DNA of 64,000 bases from assembly GCA_029721435.1 (NCBI GenBank), contig CM056592.1, positions 34,731,611 to 34,795,610 on the forward strand. The letters are read 5' to 3'. Position numbers and translations under genes: made by a program. A model generated the notes under the pieces. The model saw only the letters and a list, made by a program, of their open reading frames with translations. It had not been told where the DNA came from and did no database searches. The first letter of the stretch is position 1; every line of letters starts with the position of its first letter. This stretch comes from Gymnothorax reevesii. Taxonomy: Eukaryota > Chordata > Actinopteri > Anguilliformes > Muraenidae. Positions 54,662 to 64,000 of this stretch are shown piece by piece.

Positions 54662-55879
54662 AGTTCACGGATCTTTAGAGTACAGTTTTAAAGTCCAGAA
54701 ACCTTCCTTTTCGTGATTTTTGAAAGCGTTTTTGCCTGGCGTAATAGTGTTATATGTGCCACACGGGGAGTATCTCAAGATCTGAGCTAGTTGTTTTCCG
54801 TCTCTTCTTTTAGCTTTCGTCCATTGACCTCCTGACTCTCTCTGGATCCACTCTGTTGCCTCTCAGTAGGAATCAGGCCTTGGCATCGCCCCTAAGACTC
54901 GAGCTGCATTCGCTCAGTGAAGACGCTGTCTAATGGGGCCCCTTGGTCTCGGGGGTCAGCCCTCAGTAAACTCATTTTGCGCGGATCCTGTGACGCCCCG
55001 TAATGAGAGGAGGTTTCAGAGGTGCTCATAGGCCCAAGTTACAAATGGCTGCCTTTCCTAATCTAGGAATTACAGTGGAACGCCACAATACGTCTTAAGC
55101 CTCTCTGGAGCAGCCAGTGGGTAATTTAATCTTGTAACATGAAGATTATTTTTGATTGGAATGGAGTTTGATCTGTTTGTCCCCTTAATTCTGCTCTAAC
55201 CGGCTGACATTTTCACAGTATTTAATAAAAGCTGCACTTGATTCGCGGCCTTGTGACAATCTTTTATTTACTTGCCGTGGATAAAACCATTAATTCACGG
55301 TAATTAATGAGTGAAGTGTCGAGGGCCCGGGTACAGCCTCATCCGCTGGGAGGCCCTGGGAACAGACTCATTCATCTCGATTAGACGCACTTAACTTCAG
55401 CTCTCCTCGCTCCGCGTTTACATTTTAATAAGAGGCGGCCACGCCGCGGCCGTGCTGTAGTGTCCTCGTGCGGGGACTGGAGACGCCGCCACCAGTCTGC
55501 TGCGCAAAAGCCGCTAGGCACGGCTAGCTTCTGTTAACGTCAGACCGCCACCTGTGTACTGCCTTTGGCGTTAAATACAGTCGAATCCAAGCGTCCAGTT
55601 TGTGGACAGACTATCAGAAGCACTGCTTAAAAAATGGCTGGAGGGACCCCAGACTTTTTGCTGTGCTGAAGCTGCTGGGCTCTGCTTGAGTCCTTAGAGG
55701 GATTTGTGACAACTCAAGAATAGAAGCCATTTTGTTTCCATCATGCAAAACCAAGCTGGTTTGCTCAATGGACATCTTTGAATTTTTTTATTCTTTTCTT
55801 GGAAGGGAAATTCATTTCGGGTAACAACCATATACCAGCAAGCAATGGTTTTGACAAGCACGAGTGGGGAAAATGTTCA
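54662..55879. promoter_or_regulatory. unique sequence with candidate regulatory core
   Basis: 54960-55450 is even-textured with TTTTTGATTGGAATGGAG near 55149, ATAAAACCATTAATTCACGG (55280-55299) followed by TAATTAATGAGTGAAGTG, and GTTTACATTTTAATAAG near 55418, then a GC-rich tail to 55530. No coding potential. Confidence 0.3.
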
Positions 55880-56065
55880 GATCAAGGTTATTATCGTTAA
55901 CGAAAACGGACAAAATAATGAAAACTAAAATTGAAAAAACATTTTCGTTAACGAAAATAAATAAAAATTACAATTAAAATAAAGAAACAATAACTAAGTG
56001 AAACTGTATTGTGTATTTACAAAACTAAAACATACTGAAATTATAGATAAAATTCCCTCCGTTTT
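55880..56065. repeat. CGTTAACGAAAA repeat
   Basis: TATCGTTAACGAAAACGG near 55892 and TTTTCGTTAACGAAAATAA near 55942, separated by AAAACTAAAATTG. The A-rich sequence extends to about 56040. This motif set is, from memory, a common fish interspersed repeat. I cannot fix its class or ends. Confidence 0.55.
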
Positions 56066-56389
56066 CATCTTAGTCAATGTATTTATAAGCCTTCTGGATT
56101 GATATGAAATCGATTTATTTCGCTGTAGCTGTTTTACGTGAGCTGGCGCCACTACATGGCAAATCACGTCACTTCTTGTTTACAGGCGAGGTGCTGTATT
56201 GTTAATCTACTGCACCGATATGCCAAAAACCGGTGTTCTCTCCACCGAACATCAACCCTCATCCTATGTACTTGTACTACCTGTGGCATTAAACACAGTC
56301 AGGGTCATGCATGCAGAGGATGGACAAAGTATTGGAAGCTCCCCTGAAAGAAAGGGCTTAAACTCTGAGCATAGTTGGTAATAACCACA
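56066..56389. other. unremarkable non-coding sequence
   Basis: No feature recognised. Overlapping open frames at 56138-56381 have no domain. Confidence 0.35.
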
Positions 56390-56690
56390 GAAAGGAACTA
56401 GAAAAGCACTCAGAGAGTGCAGACCTCCGCCAGGGAACTGCAAAACCCAGAATCACGGCGATTGGAACTCCGGCCCATTGGAAAGACTTGAAATCTTGAA
56501 CTTTGAATCTAAGCAGTACTTTGGCCTAGATATGCCAAAAAATAATCACCTGTTTCTTGACTTAATACCAACCTTCTCTGAAAATTTTATCAAAATGTGT
56601 CCATGACATTTTGAGTTATGTTGTACACAAACAAACCAACAAACAAACACCACCAAAAACATTGGCGGAGGTAATAATCACCACAGAATT
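56390..56690 (-). repeat. interspersed repeat with CCTCCGCC/GGCGGAGG ends
   Basis: On the minus strand it begins TTACCTCCGCCAATG, has a GTTTGTTTGTTGGTTTGTTTGT-like run, then ATAACTCAAAATGTCATGGA and AAAATTTTCAGAGAAGG, and ends GGCGGAGGTCTGCACTCTCT. The two ends pair (CCTCCGCC with GGCGGAGG). The order of head, GTTT run, AACTCAAAA and AATTTTCAG resembles the GTCTGTC-run repeats of this window. Confidence 0.65.
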
Positions 56691-57039
56691 GAGTCAATCC
56701 ATGCATGAACAAGACCATTCTTAAAGCCAGCAATTACTTTGTGATTTGCTAAATATAGATGACAGTCTACTGCACTTGTGTTTACATCTATATTGAGCGA
56801 TTATAGGAATTACTGCCCATTGACAATGTGCCACTGCACAAATAAACAAGAAATATGAACCTGAAGATGTGTTTTACCCATTCCACAGTTATTCAGTGAT
56901 AACAGTAATTTAAGAAGAGTTTGGAGTGGGAACTAAATAGATAGGGCTAACCATATGGGTTAACAGCATCAAGCGCATTTTTTGGCCGAGTGATTATTTT
57001 GCAATATCCACAGTATTCTAAAGTCACAGAGCAGGACTG
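56691..57039. other. unremarkable non-coding sequence
   Basis: Nothing recognised. Confidence 0.4.
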
Positions 57040-57450
57040 CACGTAGTCAAAATGGTGAGCAAACAGACATCACTGCTCGACTGACAGCGCGAGGGTGCGA
57101 TGTCATTAGGTTCAGCGGAGAAACCTTGGCTCGACGACACGCAGACTCTCCTGCGCTCTCTCGCTCACTCTCTTTCTCATCAGAAGTTTTAGGCGCGAGG
57201 CTGTTAAGATTAATTTGATATGACAATTAAATTAACAGCTTTCATTACCAGCCAACGGGGATTTCGCCGAGCACAAAGGGTGCAGTCACTATTCAGAACA
57301 GTTTGACTATCATCAAAGCCCTAATCCCAGTGTTATTTACCGAGATGGCAGCGCAGAATAAGCGAATGACACGAAAATGTAATATTTCCAAATATAGTGC
57401 CCACGTCCCCGAGGAGAAATGCCGTGCCCTTTCCGGAGACAGTGTGCAGA
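57040..57450. promoter_or_regulatory. candidate regulatory element with palindromic homeodomain sites
   Basis: CTGTTAA at 57201-57207 pairs with TTAACAG at 57232-57238, and between them TTAATTTG and CAATTAA are near-mirror homeodomain cores. The flanks (GTGCGATGTCATTAGG, CTTTCATTACCAGCC, GACTATCATCAAAGCCC) are even-textured and non-repetitive. No coding potential. Confidence 0.33.
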
Positions 57451-59385
57451 GGATCTATGGTGCCTGATGATTACAGGCAGTACCTCACACTCCAGTGTAG
57501 GTGTCAGACGGAGGCATCCATGTTGCCTCTCCAAATTTCACTGAACACTTCTTCATGGTTTGGCCTCAATTGCAAGGAATCATCCGAAGTAGGAAGCATT
57601 TTTGGGAAACAATGCTGCTTAGGACTGCAGTTTCAATAGCAATTATAGGAAACATCCTTGTCAGGTTCCTTGATTGGGAGAGATATCGAGAAAACATTAA
57701 CTGATTCCACCACAGCAAATCAAACCCCACAATGCATTGCAACGAGCTGGAAATCAACTGTTTGGTTTACAGACACTGGGCCACATTGTTGGTTTTTTAT
57801 GCATTTCATGTATCATTAAGTTCACTTTTGACAATTTTTGAGGCGAGAAATTTCCTCTGTGCATATTAAATATTTTAGTGGTAACGGATGTTTAATTTAA
57901 AATTTGCACTGACTTTTTTAGTGAACGAAGCCTCACAAACTAGACCGACTGCAAGCTAACGTTTCCCATGGAAACCGCTGACGCCATGCCGTGACATATC
58001 CCATCCTTGCCACGTGACGCTGTCTAGTCATTGTTTCCTGTCATGTGATCTTTTGAACAACTGCTTGCTATTAAGAGAGGGTTCTAACCAGGTACCATGG
58101 CGATATGAAGCCTCCTTGCAAACAAAACCGAGAAAATGTGGTTTTGTCATTAACAACACAAAATATGCGTATCGCTTTGCAAAGAATGTGGAAGTGTATG
58201 ATGTACTTTTGATTTTCTATTGGTTAACCTTTAAACTTTGGATCAGATTGGCTGAGGCTTCATGGAAAAATAGAGCAGTGTGCTCTAAAAACTGGATTCC
58301 TGGATATACTGATTCGGGTGGCTGAATTTTCAGAATCTATATGCTCCCCGGTTATCGAATGAAGAGTTCAGGTGTGACTGTCATTGTCTTCACCTTCAAT
58401 GAGTAGTAACACAATATTTTCTTCCCCTTATTCTCAAAGCCTTGTTTACCCGATTTGGGATACATACAGCCATGGGCAACAGGAATTATCTCTGTGATTG
58501 AAATGCTAAATTCATGGCGTGAGCTGATAGCGTGCTCTTATTTGCATGGCAAGCTTGACGCAGTCCACGCAAGGGTAACATGGACAGGGCGTTCTCCCTC
58601 CTTAGCTAGGCTAATCGCTGTTCATTCATCACGCGAGACGTCGTTTGATGACTTTGTGAATGGGGGCGGAAGTGCGAAAATGATGAAAGAATGTAAGCAG
58701 CTTTGCTCGCGCTCCAAAACGATAAACTACCCATTATCCTTATGAGATCTTTGCTGAAGGAAATTAGCTTTATGGCACTACAGCGCTGATAACTGGTTGT
58801 TTTGATTGTTTGATCATTGGCTTCCACTGGCACAGTGTGTGCTGCATTTTAAAAATGTTAAAAACAGCGTGTTTGTGAAAACACACTGAGCACTGCAATT
58901 ATGCTCCGGAATGCGCTTTATGCGCGCTTAAATTTATTGTATCTCAAATGAAATGCGAGGTTTGTCGGACTTCATAATCACAGCCTCACTTGCAGCTGCA
59001 CCATAACATTCTCTTTAGCTTTCCGTGTGTGTTCCTACCGCAGCCAACAAAAATAAGCTACAAGTAATAGGTATCAGTGTCACAGGACTGAATCATACAT
59101 AAAACCTGCCATCACAGGTGCGTAGATGCCTTGACGTTTCTTAGCAACAAACAAAAATACCCTACTTCTGGTCATTGTGTCTTAAAAATAAGCCTCATTA
59201 GGAAATCATCTTGTACTTCCACAGCATTACCAGTGAATTAAAGCCCTTGGTCGTGTTCACGCTCACACATTGATGTTCTCCGCATTGATAGAACAGCAGG
59301 TTATGTGGTCATCCTGTGGATGTTGGGTATAATTTCTCTGAACGACCAGCTGCCGCTGTGGCCAATCCTTCTTCCTCTTCTTCTT
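57451..59385. other. non-coding sequence
   Basis: 58440-58760 is even-textured and contains a perfect octamer ATTTGCAT at 58540-58547 and GGCTAATCGCTGTTCATTCA near 58609; it may be regulatory. The remainder holds nothing I recognise. Open frames (58014-58325 and 58455-58745 plus) have no domain. Confidence 0.28.
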
Positions 59386-59682
59386 GGGTGCATCTCAAAG
59401 CGTAGGCTTCATCCTTTTAAGGCTGCATTTTTAGGGGTCGTCACTTAATTCCATCTGCCGAATTGACGTGACGTCATTTCGTCTCCGTTAAACAGCTTTG
59501 GTTTAAGTGAGTTGTCACTGGTTTACCTAACCTTAACCTTAACTGTAACCATTAACCCAAAACCTACTGCTAAATTTCTCCTTTCCCCTTACCCTAAATG
59601 TCAGTTTAGCAGATGGAAGTAGGTGACGACCCCTAAAAATGCAGCCTTCAAAGGATGCAGCCTAGGCTTTGAGAAACGGCCC
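59386..59682. mobile_element. MITE with long terminal inverted repeats, 297 bases
   Basis: The left arm (CTCAAAGCGTAGGCTTCATC then AAGGCTGCATTTTTAGGGGT and CGTCAC) is repeated in reverse complement at the right end for about 65 bases with few differences. The exact termini are GGGTGCA.CTCAAAG against GGGCCGTTTCTCAAAG. No clear target duplication because the left flank is a CTT repeat. No coding content. Confidence 0.85.
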
Positions 59683-59696
59683 TTGTCTCCGATCCC

Positions 59697-59825
59697 GACT
59701 GTTGCCTCTTCTTCTACAACTAATGCAACAACTACTTCTTCTTCTACTGCAGATACTTCTTCTTCTTCTTCTACTACTACGAATACTACTACTTCTTTTT
59801 CATCTCTTCTGCAACTCCTGCACTG
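59697..59825. repeat. CTT/ACT trinucleotide repeat
   Basis: Degenerate TTC, TAC and ACT triplets for about 130 bases. The Ser/Thr- and Leu-rich open frames across it (59623-60094) are by-products. Confidence 0.9.
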
Positions 59826-60104
59826 TTACTTGTTCCTCTTTTATTCCTGATGAAGTAGCTTTTTATTTTTTAGATGTTATAGTGGAGTACATAATTCACC
59901 GTCTATTTTGTTCTGTTGATTATCAAGATCATATTCGGTCTGATTTCCGCGTAAATGTTTCCTGTCTGTCGTGCGACGGAGCGCACTCCATTTTTAACCA
60001 CAACACGGCACCGAGCACTTTGATGAGCACTTCGGCAGTTCTAATACGTGTATATTTTCTGAATTGTTTCCAATTTTACTGTTGGGAAAATTAATCCCTG
60101 AAAT
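59826..60104. other. unremarkable non-coding sequence
   Basis: Nothing recognised. Confidence 0.35.
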
Positions 60105-60850
60105 GATATTTATTCATTAGCGTGGTCATTTTCACATATGCATAACAGCAGAAGAAACCCCTGGGGCTATGAGCGCGTATTCGCTCGGGACAAGCAGAGC
60201 AGGGAATATTAGTCATGGCTCTGGTTATGCTAATACGCGACAAAGGCAGCATCTGAATCAGTTTAGAAAAGAGAGAGAGAGACAGAGGGAGAGAGAGAGA
60301 GGAGTAAATAAATGTGAATGTGCAGCGTCAGGAGAAAGTGTAAGCTCTATATTAAGATTTGAGGTGTCTCTGAAATCGCCCGGTGCCATCTCTCCTGGCT
60401 GCGGGGCCCAATCTGGATTCCGCTCAGGTGTACCGCTCCAATCTTCGCCGCTGATTTATCTGCTGTTTTCTAAACAGTTGACAGGGGGAAACAAATTCAT
60501 CTCGGCATTAAAATACAGTGGCCCCAGCGGATTCCAGGAAGAGACGGCAGGCCTGTCGCTCTGCCCATAGGCCCCCATTAGCTTTATTAGAAATCGAAAC
60601 CCGGCGAGGTAGAGGAGCTGGGTGGCGTTCTGGGGACGCAGCTAATGGACGCCAAACAAGAAGAGCTCGAGCGTGCGGCCATCTTTCATTCATCTGCACA
60701 TATCTTTATTATTGGCTTATTTTTCCTTACCGCTGCTAATACTCTGAAATACAGCATCGTGTTGAATGCGTCAGGACTTAATCAAGGCGATATTCGCGGC
60801 TGGAGACCAAGCACATTGACATTCAGGCCCTGTTGCTCGTGTCATAGGGA
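60105..60850. promoter_or_regulatory. candidate regulatory sequence
   Basis: 60105-60240 has TATTCATTAGCGTGG, CACATATGCATAACAGC and GGTTATGCTAATACGCG, POU- and homeodomain-like cores. 60690-60840 is a second even-textured stretch (ACTTAATCAAGGCGATATTC). A GA-rich simple repeat at 60271-60301 separates them. Open frames here are short and lack domains. Confidence 0.28.
60271..60301. repeat. imperfect (GA)n microsatellite
   Basis: GA array with one CAGAGG interruption. Confidence 0.92.
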
Positions 60851-61674
60851 TTGAGTCAGTGTTGTGACTAACTTCTCCGCATCCACTCAAAGAGTAACAA
60901 GCGATTGATTTCGAACCATAATTCAACAGCACCTGCCATGCTGAGAAAAAATTGCGCTAACGGTAGAGGATTTTTTGAGTGACTTTGATAATTTGATGTA
61001 AGCCGCTGCTAGAAAAATCATTAGATGATGTTGCTCAGTTCAACTCAGTTCATGTTTACTTCTCTTGCACGACCTTTCTGCCGAATAACGGCTGGGATAG
61101 CTCAACAACATGCACCTCGTGTTTATGCAAGTTCCACAAATCACCTCTGACATGTTTTGCAACATTACCTTTCGTGCGGCAGTCATTAACAAATTATAAG
61201 ATTTTGAGCCAACTCAGTCATCACTGCCTCGTCATTATGAGAAATAGTGCTATTTAGCAACAGTCAACAAGGCAAAAAAGGAAAGTGGATGTTTTTAGAT
61301 GAAAAATCGCCCGAAGACGAAGACATTATTTATTTATTTATATTTTCCATCGGCTGATGATTGTAAAAACTTCCTGATTCATCCAATGTCCTGCATTATG
61401 ATGCTTTGCTTCATAAAGTAAGACAAATTTTTGCTTATTATGTATTTAGGAAGCACACTGCTTATATTTAGCCCAAAAAGATAAGGCTCATTGACATTCA
61501 TGCTTTTGTCAATATTTGACATTATCTTTGAGATTTTAAAGGGAAGTAGGAAAATATCAAATCACTGTCTGTCTTTTGTTGAAAATAAAAATGGAAACAA
61601 GAAGATATTGTCATCAATATCTCCAGCCACCATGGAATCTTGTTTTCAAACAAAATCGAGGTCCTGGCTAGTAG

Positions 61675-61676
<2 letters not shown>
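60851..61676. other. unremarkable non-coding sequence
   Basis: AT-rich in the second half (TATTTATTTATTTAT near 61326). No gene or repeat recognised. Confidence 0.35.

Positions 61677-61711
<35 letters not shown>
61677..61711. repeat. (CA)n microsatellite
   Basis: Pure CA array of about 17 units, directly left of a GTCCGTC-type repeat. Confidence 0.96.
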
Positions 61712-61713
<2 letters not shown>

Positions 61714-61985
61714 CTTCATTCATCTAAGTCCTGTAGTTGCTGAGAAAACTTGTCCCCTCTTATTCGGACAGCCGAATGGACAGTAGGATTGACGGACGGA
61801 CAAGCTCCACTGTAATATCCCCCGCTCCACTGGATATGGTGATGGGAGATAATCATGTTGTGATGTCATGATTGCGTTGATGCAGTATTTTACCCACCAT
61901 AGAGCAGTGCATAGCATTTGTGCTCATCAAACTTGGCTCTGGTATGACAGGCGACGAATCGCCGGCCACTTGCTAGTGAAATACG
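61712..61985 (-). repeat. GTCCGTC-type repeat copy, minus orientation
   Basis: On the minus strand GGGGGATATTACAG is followed by CTTGTCCGTCCGTCAATCC (about 61788-61806), CTGTCCGAATAAGAGGGGAC and AGCAACTACAGGACTTAG. Head, run and body follow the same order as at 18150 and 26205. Confidence 0.5.
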
Positions 61986-63031
61986 GTATTGCACCGAGGA
62001 GGTGTTTCGTTTTGCTTTGAACATGTACATGCGGGAACTCGTGTGAGCACGAACACACTCTGTTGTATTATTTTTGTGAGCTAGCCCCTTAACCCCTCCA
62101 TGTATTCAGCAATAATGTGAATTTTGTGTGAACTTTAGGCGAGCTGTTTCATTTTTTATCCAAGGCCTACAAGTTTCTATACTGTTGTGATGACCAGTTA
62201 CATCCTTAAACAATGAATTCATATTGTCTCTAATAACTTCTCAAGATTTACTCTTTTTAGAAGTGAAGATTCATACACTCCGGGCCTCATTTAATACTTC
62301 ACATGGCAAGGTTGGATAAAATACCCCTCATTCAGATTAGAATTTCGTGTTTTTAGTTCAGTTTAAATGTAACTCCATTCCATAATTTTATTCAGTGAAT
62401 TCTTGGCGGATATGTCATGGCTTTCACTCATTTATTCAATCGTGTTTTTTATTGAGTAATTACATAGCTGTTGCGCTGTAAAGAGCAAGGAAATGTATGT
62501 CATTTTTTAATTACTATTACAAGTTATCCTCTCTCTGCCATTTGCCTGGGTTCGAATTGCGTTGGCTTCTGCTTTATGCTGGAAAAAAACAAAAACAAAA
62601 AACAACAACAAAAAAAAAAACCCCACGAAAGGGTAGACAGAGGCAATTTCTTGCTGAGAAACTTATTTTAATATTAAACCTACTGTAATCCTGAAATATC
62701 TTGGCAGCGCACCCGGGCTGCTCTTTAATGTGCAGTTCAAATCCATGCCCATAGTGTATTAAACCGTCGTATAAATGGCAACTCGCGTTCCTGTGAGCTT
62801 TCCCTCAAAGTTTCCGCGACACAACAATGACGAAGGGGCATCGCATTGTCTCGACAACACTTGTTCAGGGATAGCCATCTTATCGCCGCACTCCAGACTG
62901 GGGTAAACACAAAGGATGCATTTTCCCCTCCTGCTTTCTCTAACGCGTTTGATGCGGCTATGACTCAGTAATGTTTCCGCGGCGCTCCGTAAGGTATCGT
63001 GCCGTTTGCAGCCGATTTATTATTGACTTTG
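61986..63031. other. non-coding sequence, part possibly regulatory
   Basis: 62280-62500 is even-textured with TTATTGAGTAATTACATAGC near 62450 and may be regulatory. 62580-62622 is A-rich low complexity. 62690-63000 is GC-richer unique sequence. No gene. Confidence 0.28.
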
Positions 63032-63119
63032 TCCTCTCTCTCTCTGTCTCTCTCTTTCTCTCTCTCTCTCTCTGTCTCTCTCTTTCTCTCTCTCTCTCTG
63101 TCTCTCTCTCTCTCTCTCA
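63032..63119. repeat. (TC)n microsatellite with TGTC and TTTC variants
   Basis: About 88 bases in which TC units alternate with TGTC and TTTC in a repeating order, suggesting a longer-period duplication of about 32 bases. Confidence 0.95.
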
Positions 63120-64000
63120 CCTGCTTGATTTTATTTCTCGAATACAAGTTCACTTTGCATACTGGCGCAAGAATGTCAGCCCCCCCTCCCCCCGTCACGG
63201 TTGTGCAGCGGGAAGGATAACCTAAACTTTTTTTTTTTTTTTTTGCGATTTCAGTCCTTCCTTCGCGCATTCTCACATTTGTTTTCATCATATTTATATT
63301 TTTAGCATAAATTTTCTCTTATCACTGACAAATGGCTACAGAAACTCCCTGGCCATCTCTACTCTGAGTGTCAAGGCAGCAGCCTTCCCTGACGTGTTTT
63401 GATTTTGTCCAGTGTATTGACAGGCTACTACCAGCAGGATTTGAATATATTGTAAATTATTGTGACATTAAATGATACCGATTAATTGTAGCACCTCACT
63501 AAATATTGGTAACTTTACAATTACGGTTTCTTCCATTCTTTCATCAATGGTGGCCTTGTATTAAAGAACATCTTACTTTACATTTTTTCCTCGGTGAATG
63601 TCAGTCCATTTCATTATCTTAAGCAATGAAAGATAAAGTATACAGGGACACAAATATGCATGCAGCTAAAACCACTAAAGCGTCATTGTACAATGACTGT
63701 TTTGTGAACTATGGTCAGGTTAAGGATGCGAGATTGATTAGCAGACATGGCTTGAAACAGTGGTGTTACCCTTTAGCTTGCAGTCCATATCATGGTTATG
63801 ACACTGGATAGTTTCATGATATTCTGAACAACGCGTGAAAATGTTAACAAAATAAAATCTGACAAAACAGCTGCCAGACTTGCTTCCTTTGAAATAAGAG
63901 TGCGTCCCGAAGTTATCTGGTTTGATTAGCTTTTTTTTTCTATCGACAGTAGCGCACCATTTGGCTTGAGCATCGTTGTCTCGCTAGAGTCTGTGAAATG
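63120..64000. other. unremarkable non-coding sequence to the window end
   Basis: A poly-T run at 63229-63244 and AT-rich unique sequence. No gene or repeat recognised. Confidence 0.35.

Noticed and set aside
62965..63291. Arg/Glu-rich 108-codon open frame on the minus strand
   Set aside because: It is the translation of the TC microsatellite plus flanks.
1..64000. Possible CRISPR array, operon or prophage
   Set aside because: There is no regularly spaced short direct repeat with unique spacers, and the sequence is vertebrate in every recognisable feature.

Overview
The window reads as vertebrate nuclear DNA, most likely from a teleost fish. The evidence is the repeat content: several degraded Tc1/mariner copies of the kinds that are abundant in fish genomes, a short hAT-type element with GGTAACACTTTAC ends, a truncated Ty3/gypsy element, TTAA-flanked elements, and many CA, GA and TA microsatellites. 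I find no host protein-coding gene that I can name, and no credible rRNA, tRNA, CRISPR or bacterial feature. The long open frames are either transposon remnants or by-products of microsatellites.

Layout. 1-1.44 kb is plain or AT-rich sequence. 1.44-10 kb is almost entirely mobile DNA: a Tc1-like copy in a TA microsatellite (1504-2736), an inverted repeat pair about 2.9 kb across that encloses a deleted gypsy element (2903-5765), and a Tc1-like copy (6457-9963) carrying a nested PIF/Harbinger-type insertion plus two smaller inserts. 10-22 kb is mostly non-repetitive, with five small inverted-repeat elements (12645, 14318, 15552, 17048, 19855) and a long TG-rich block at 21.25-21.8 kb. 22.2-24.4 kb is another Tc1-like copy with a hAT-type MITE inside it. 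24.4-31 kb is mostly unique, with one weak candidate exon (27334-27459), two copies of a hairpin plus GTCT/GTCC-run repeat, and a degenerate tandem repeat at 30.3-30.9 kb. 31.1-32.1 kb is a Tc1-like element that has split a TA microsatellite.

32-49.6 kb is gene-free in this reading, apart from a nested TTAA-element pair at 38.0-38.9 kb and a CpG-dense block at 46.05-46.48 kb. 49.65-51.7 kb holds two further Tc1-like remnants and a MITE. 51.7-64 kb is mostly unique, with small repeats at 54.2, 54.4, 55.9, 56.4, 59.4 and 61.7 kb.

Between the repeats lie many stretches of mixed composition with TAATTA, ATTTGCAT and similar motifs. They look like long-range regulatory sequence of the kind found in gene deserts or giant introns around developmental genes. 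That is a judgement from composition and motifs only and would need alignment to other fish. No set of genes works together as a pathway here. The history I can read is repeated transposon insertion, much of it nested, into a non-coding landscape.
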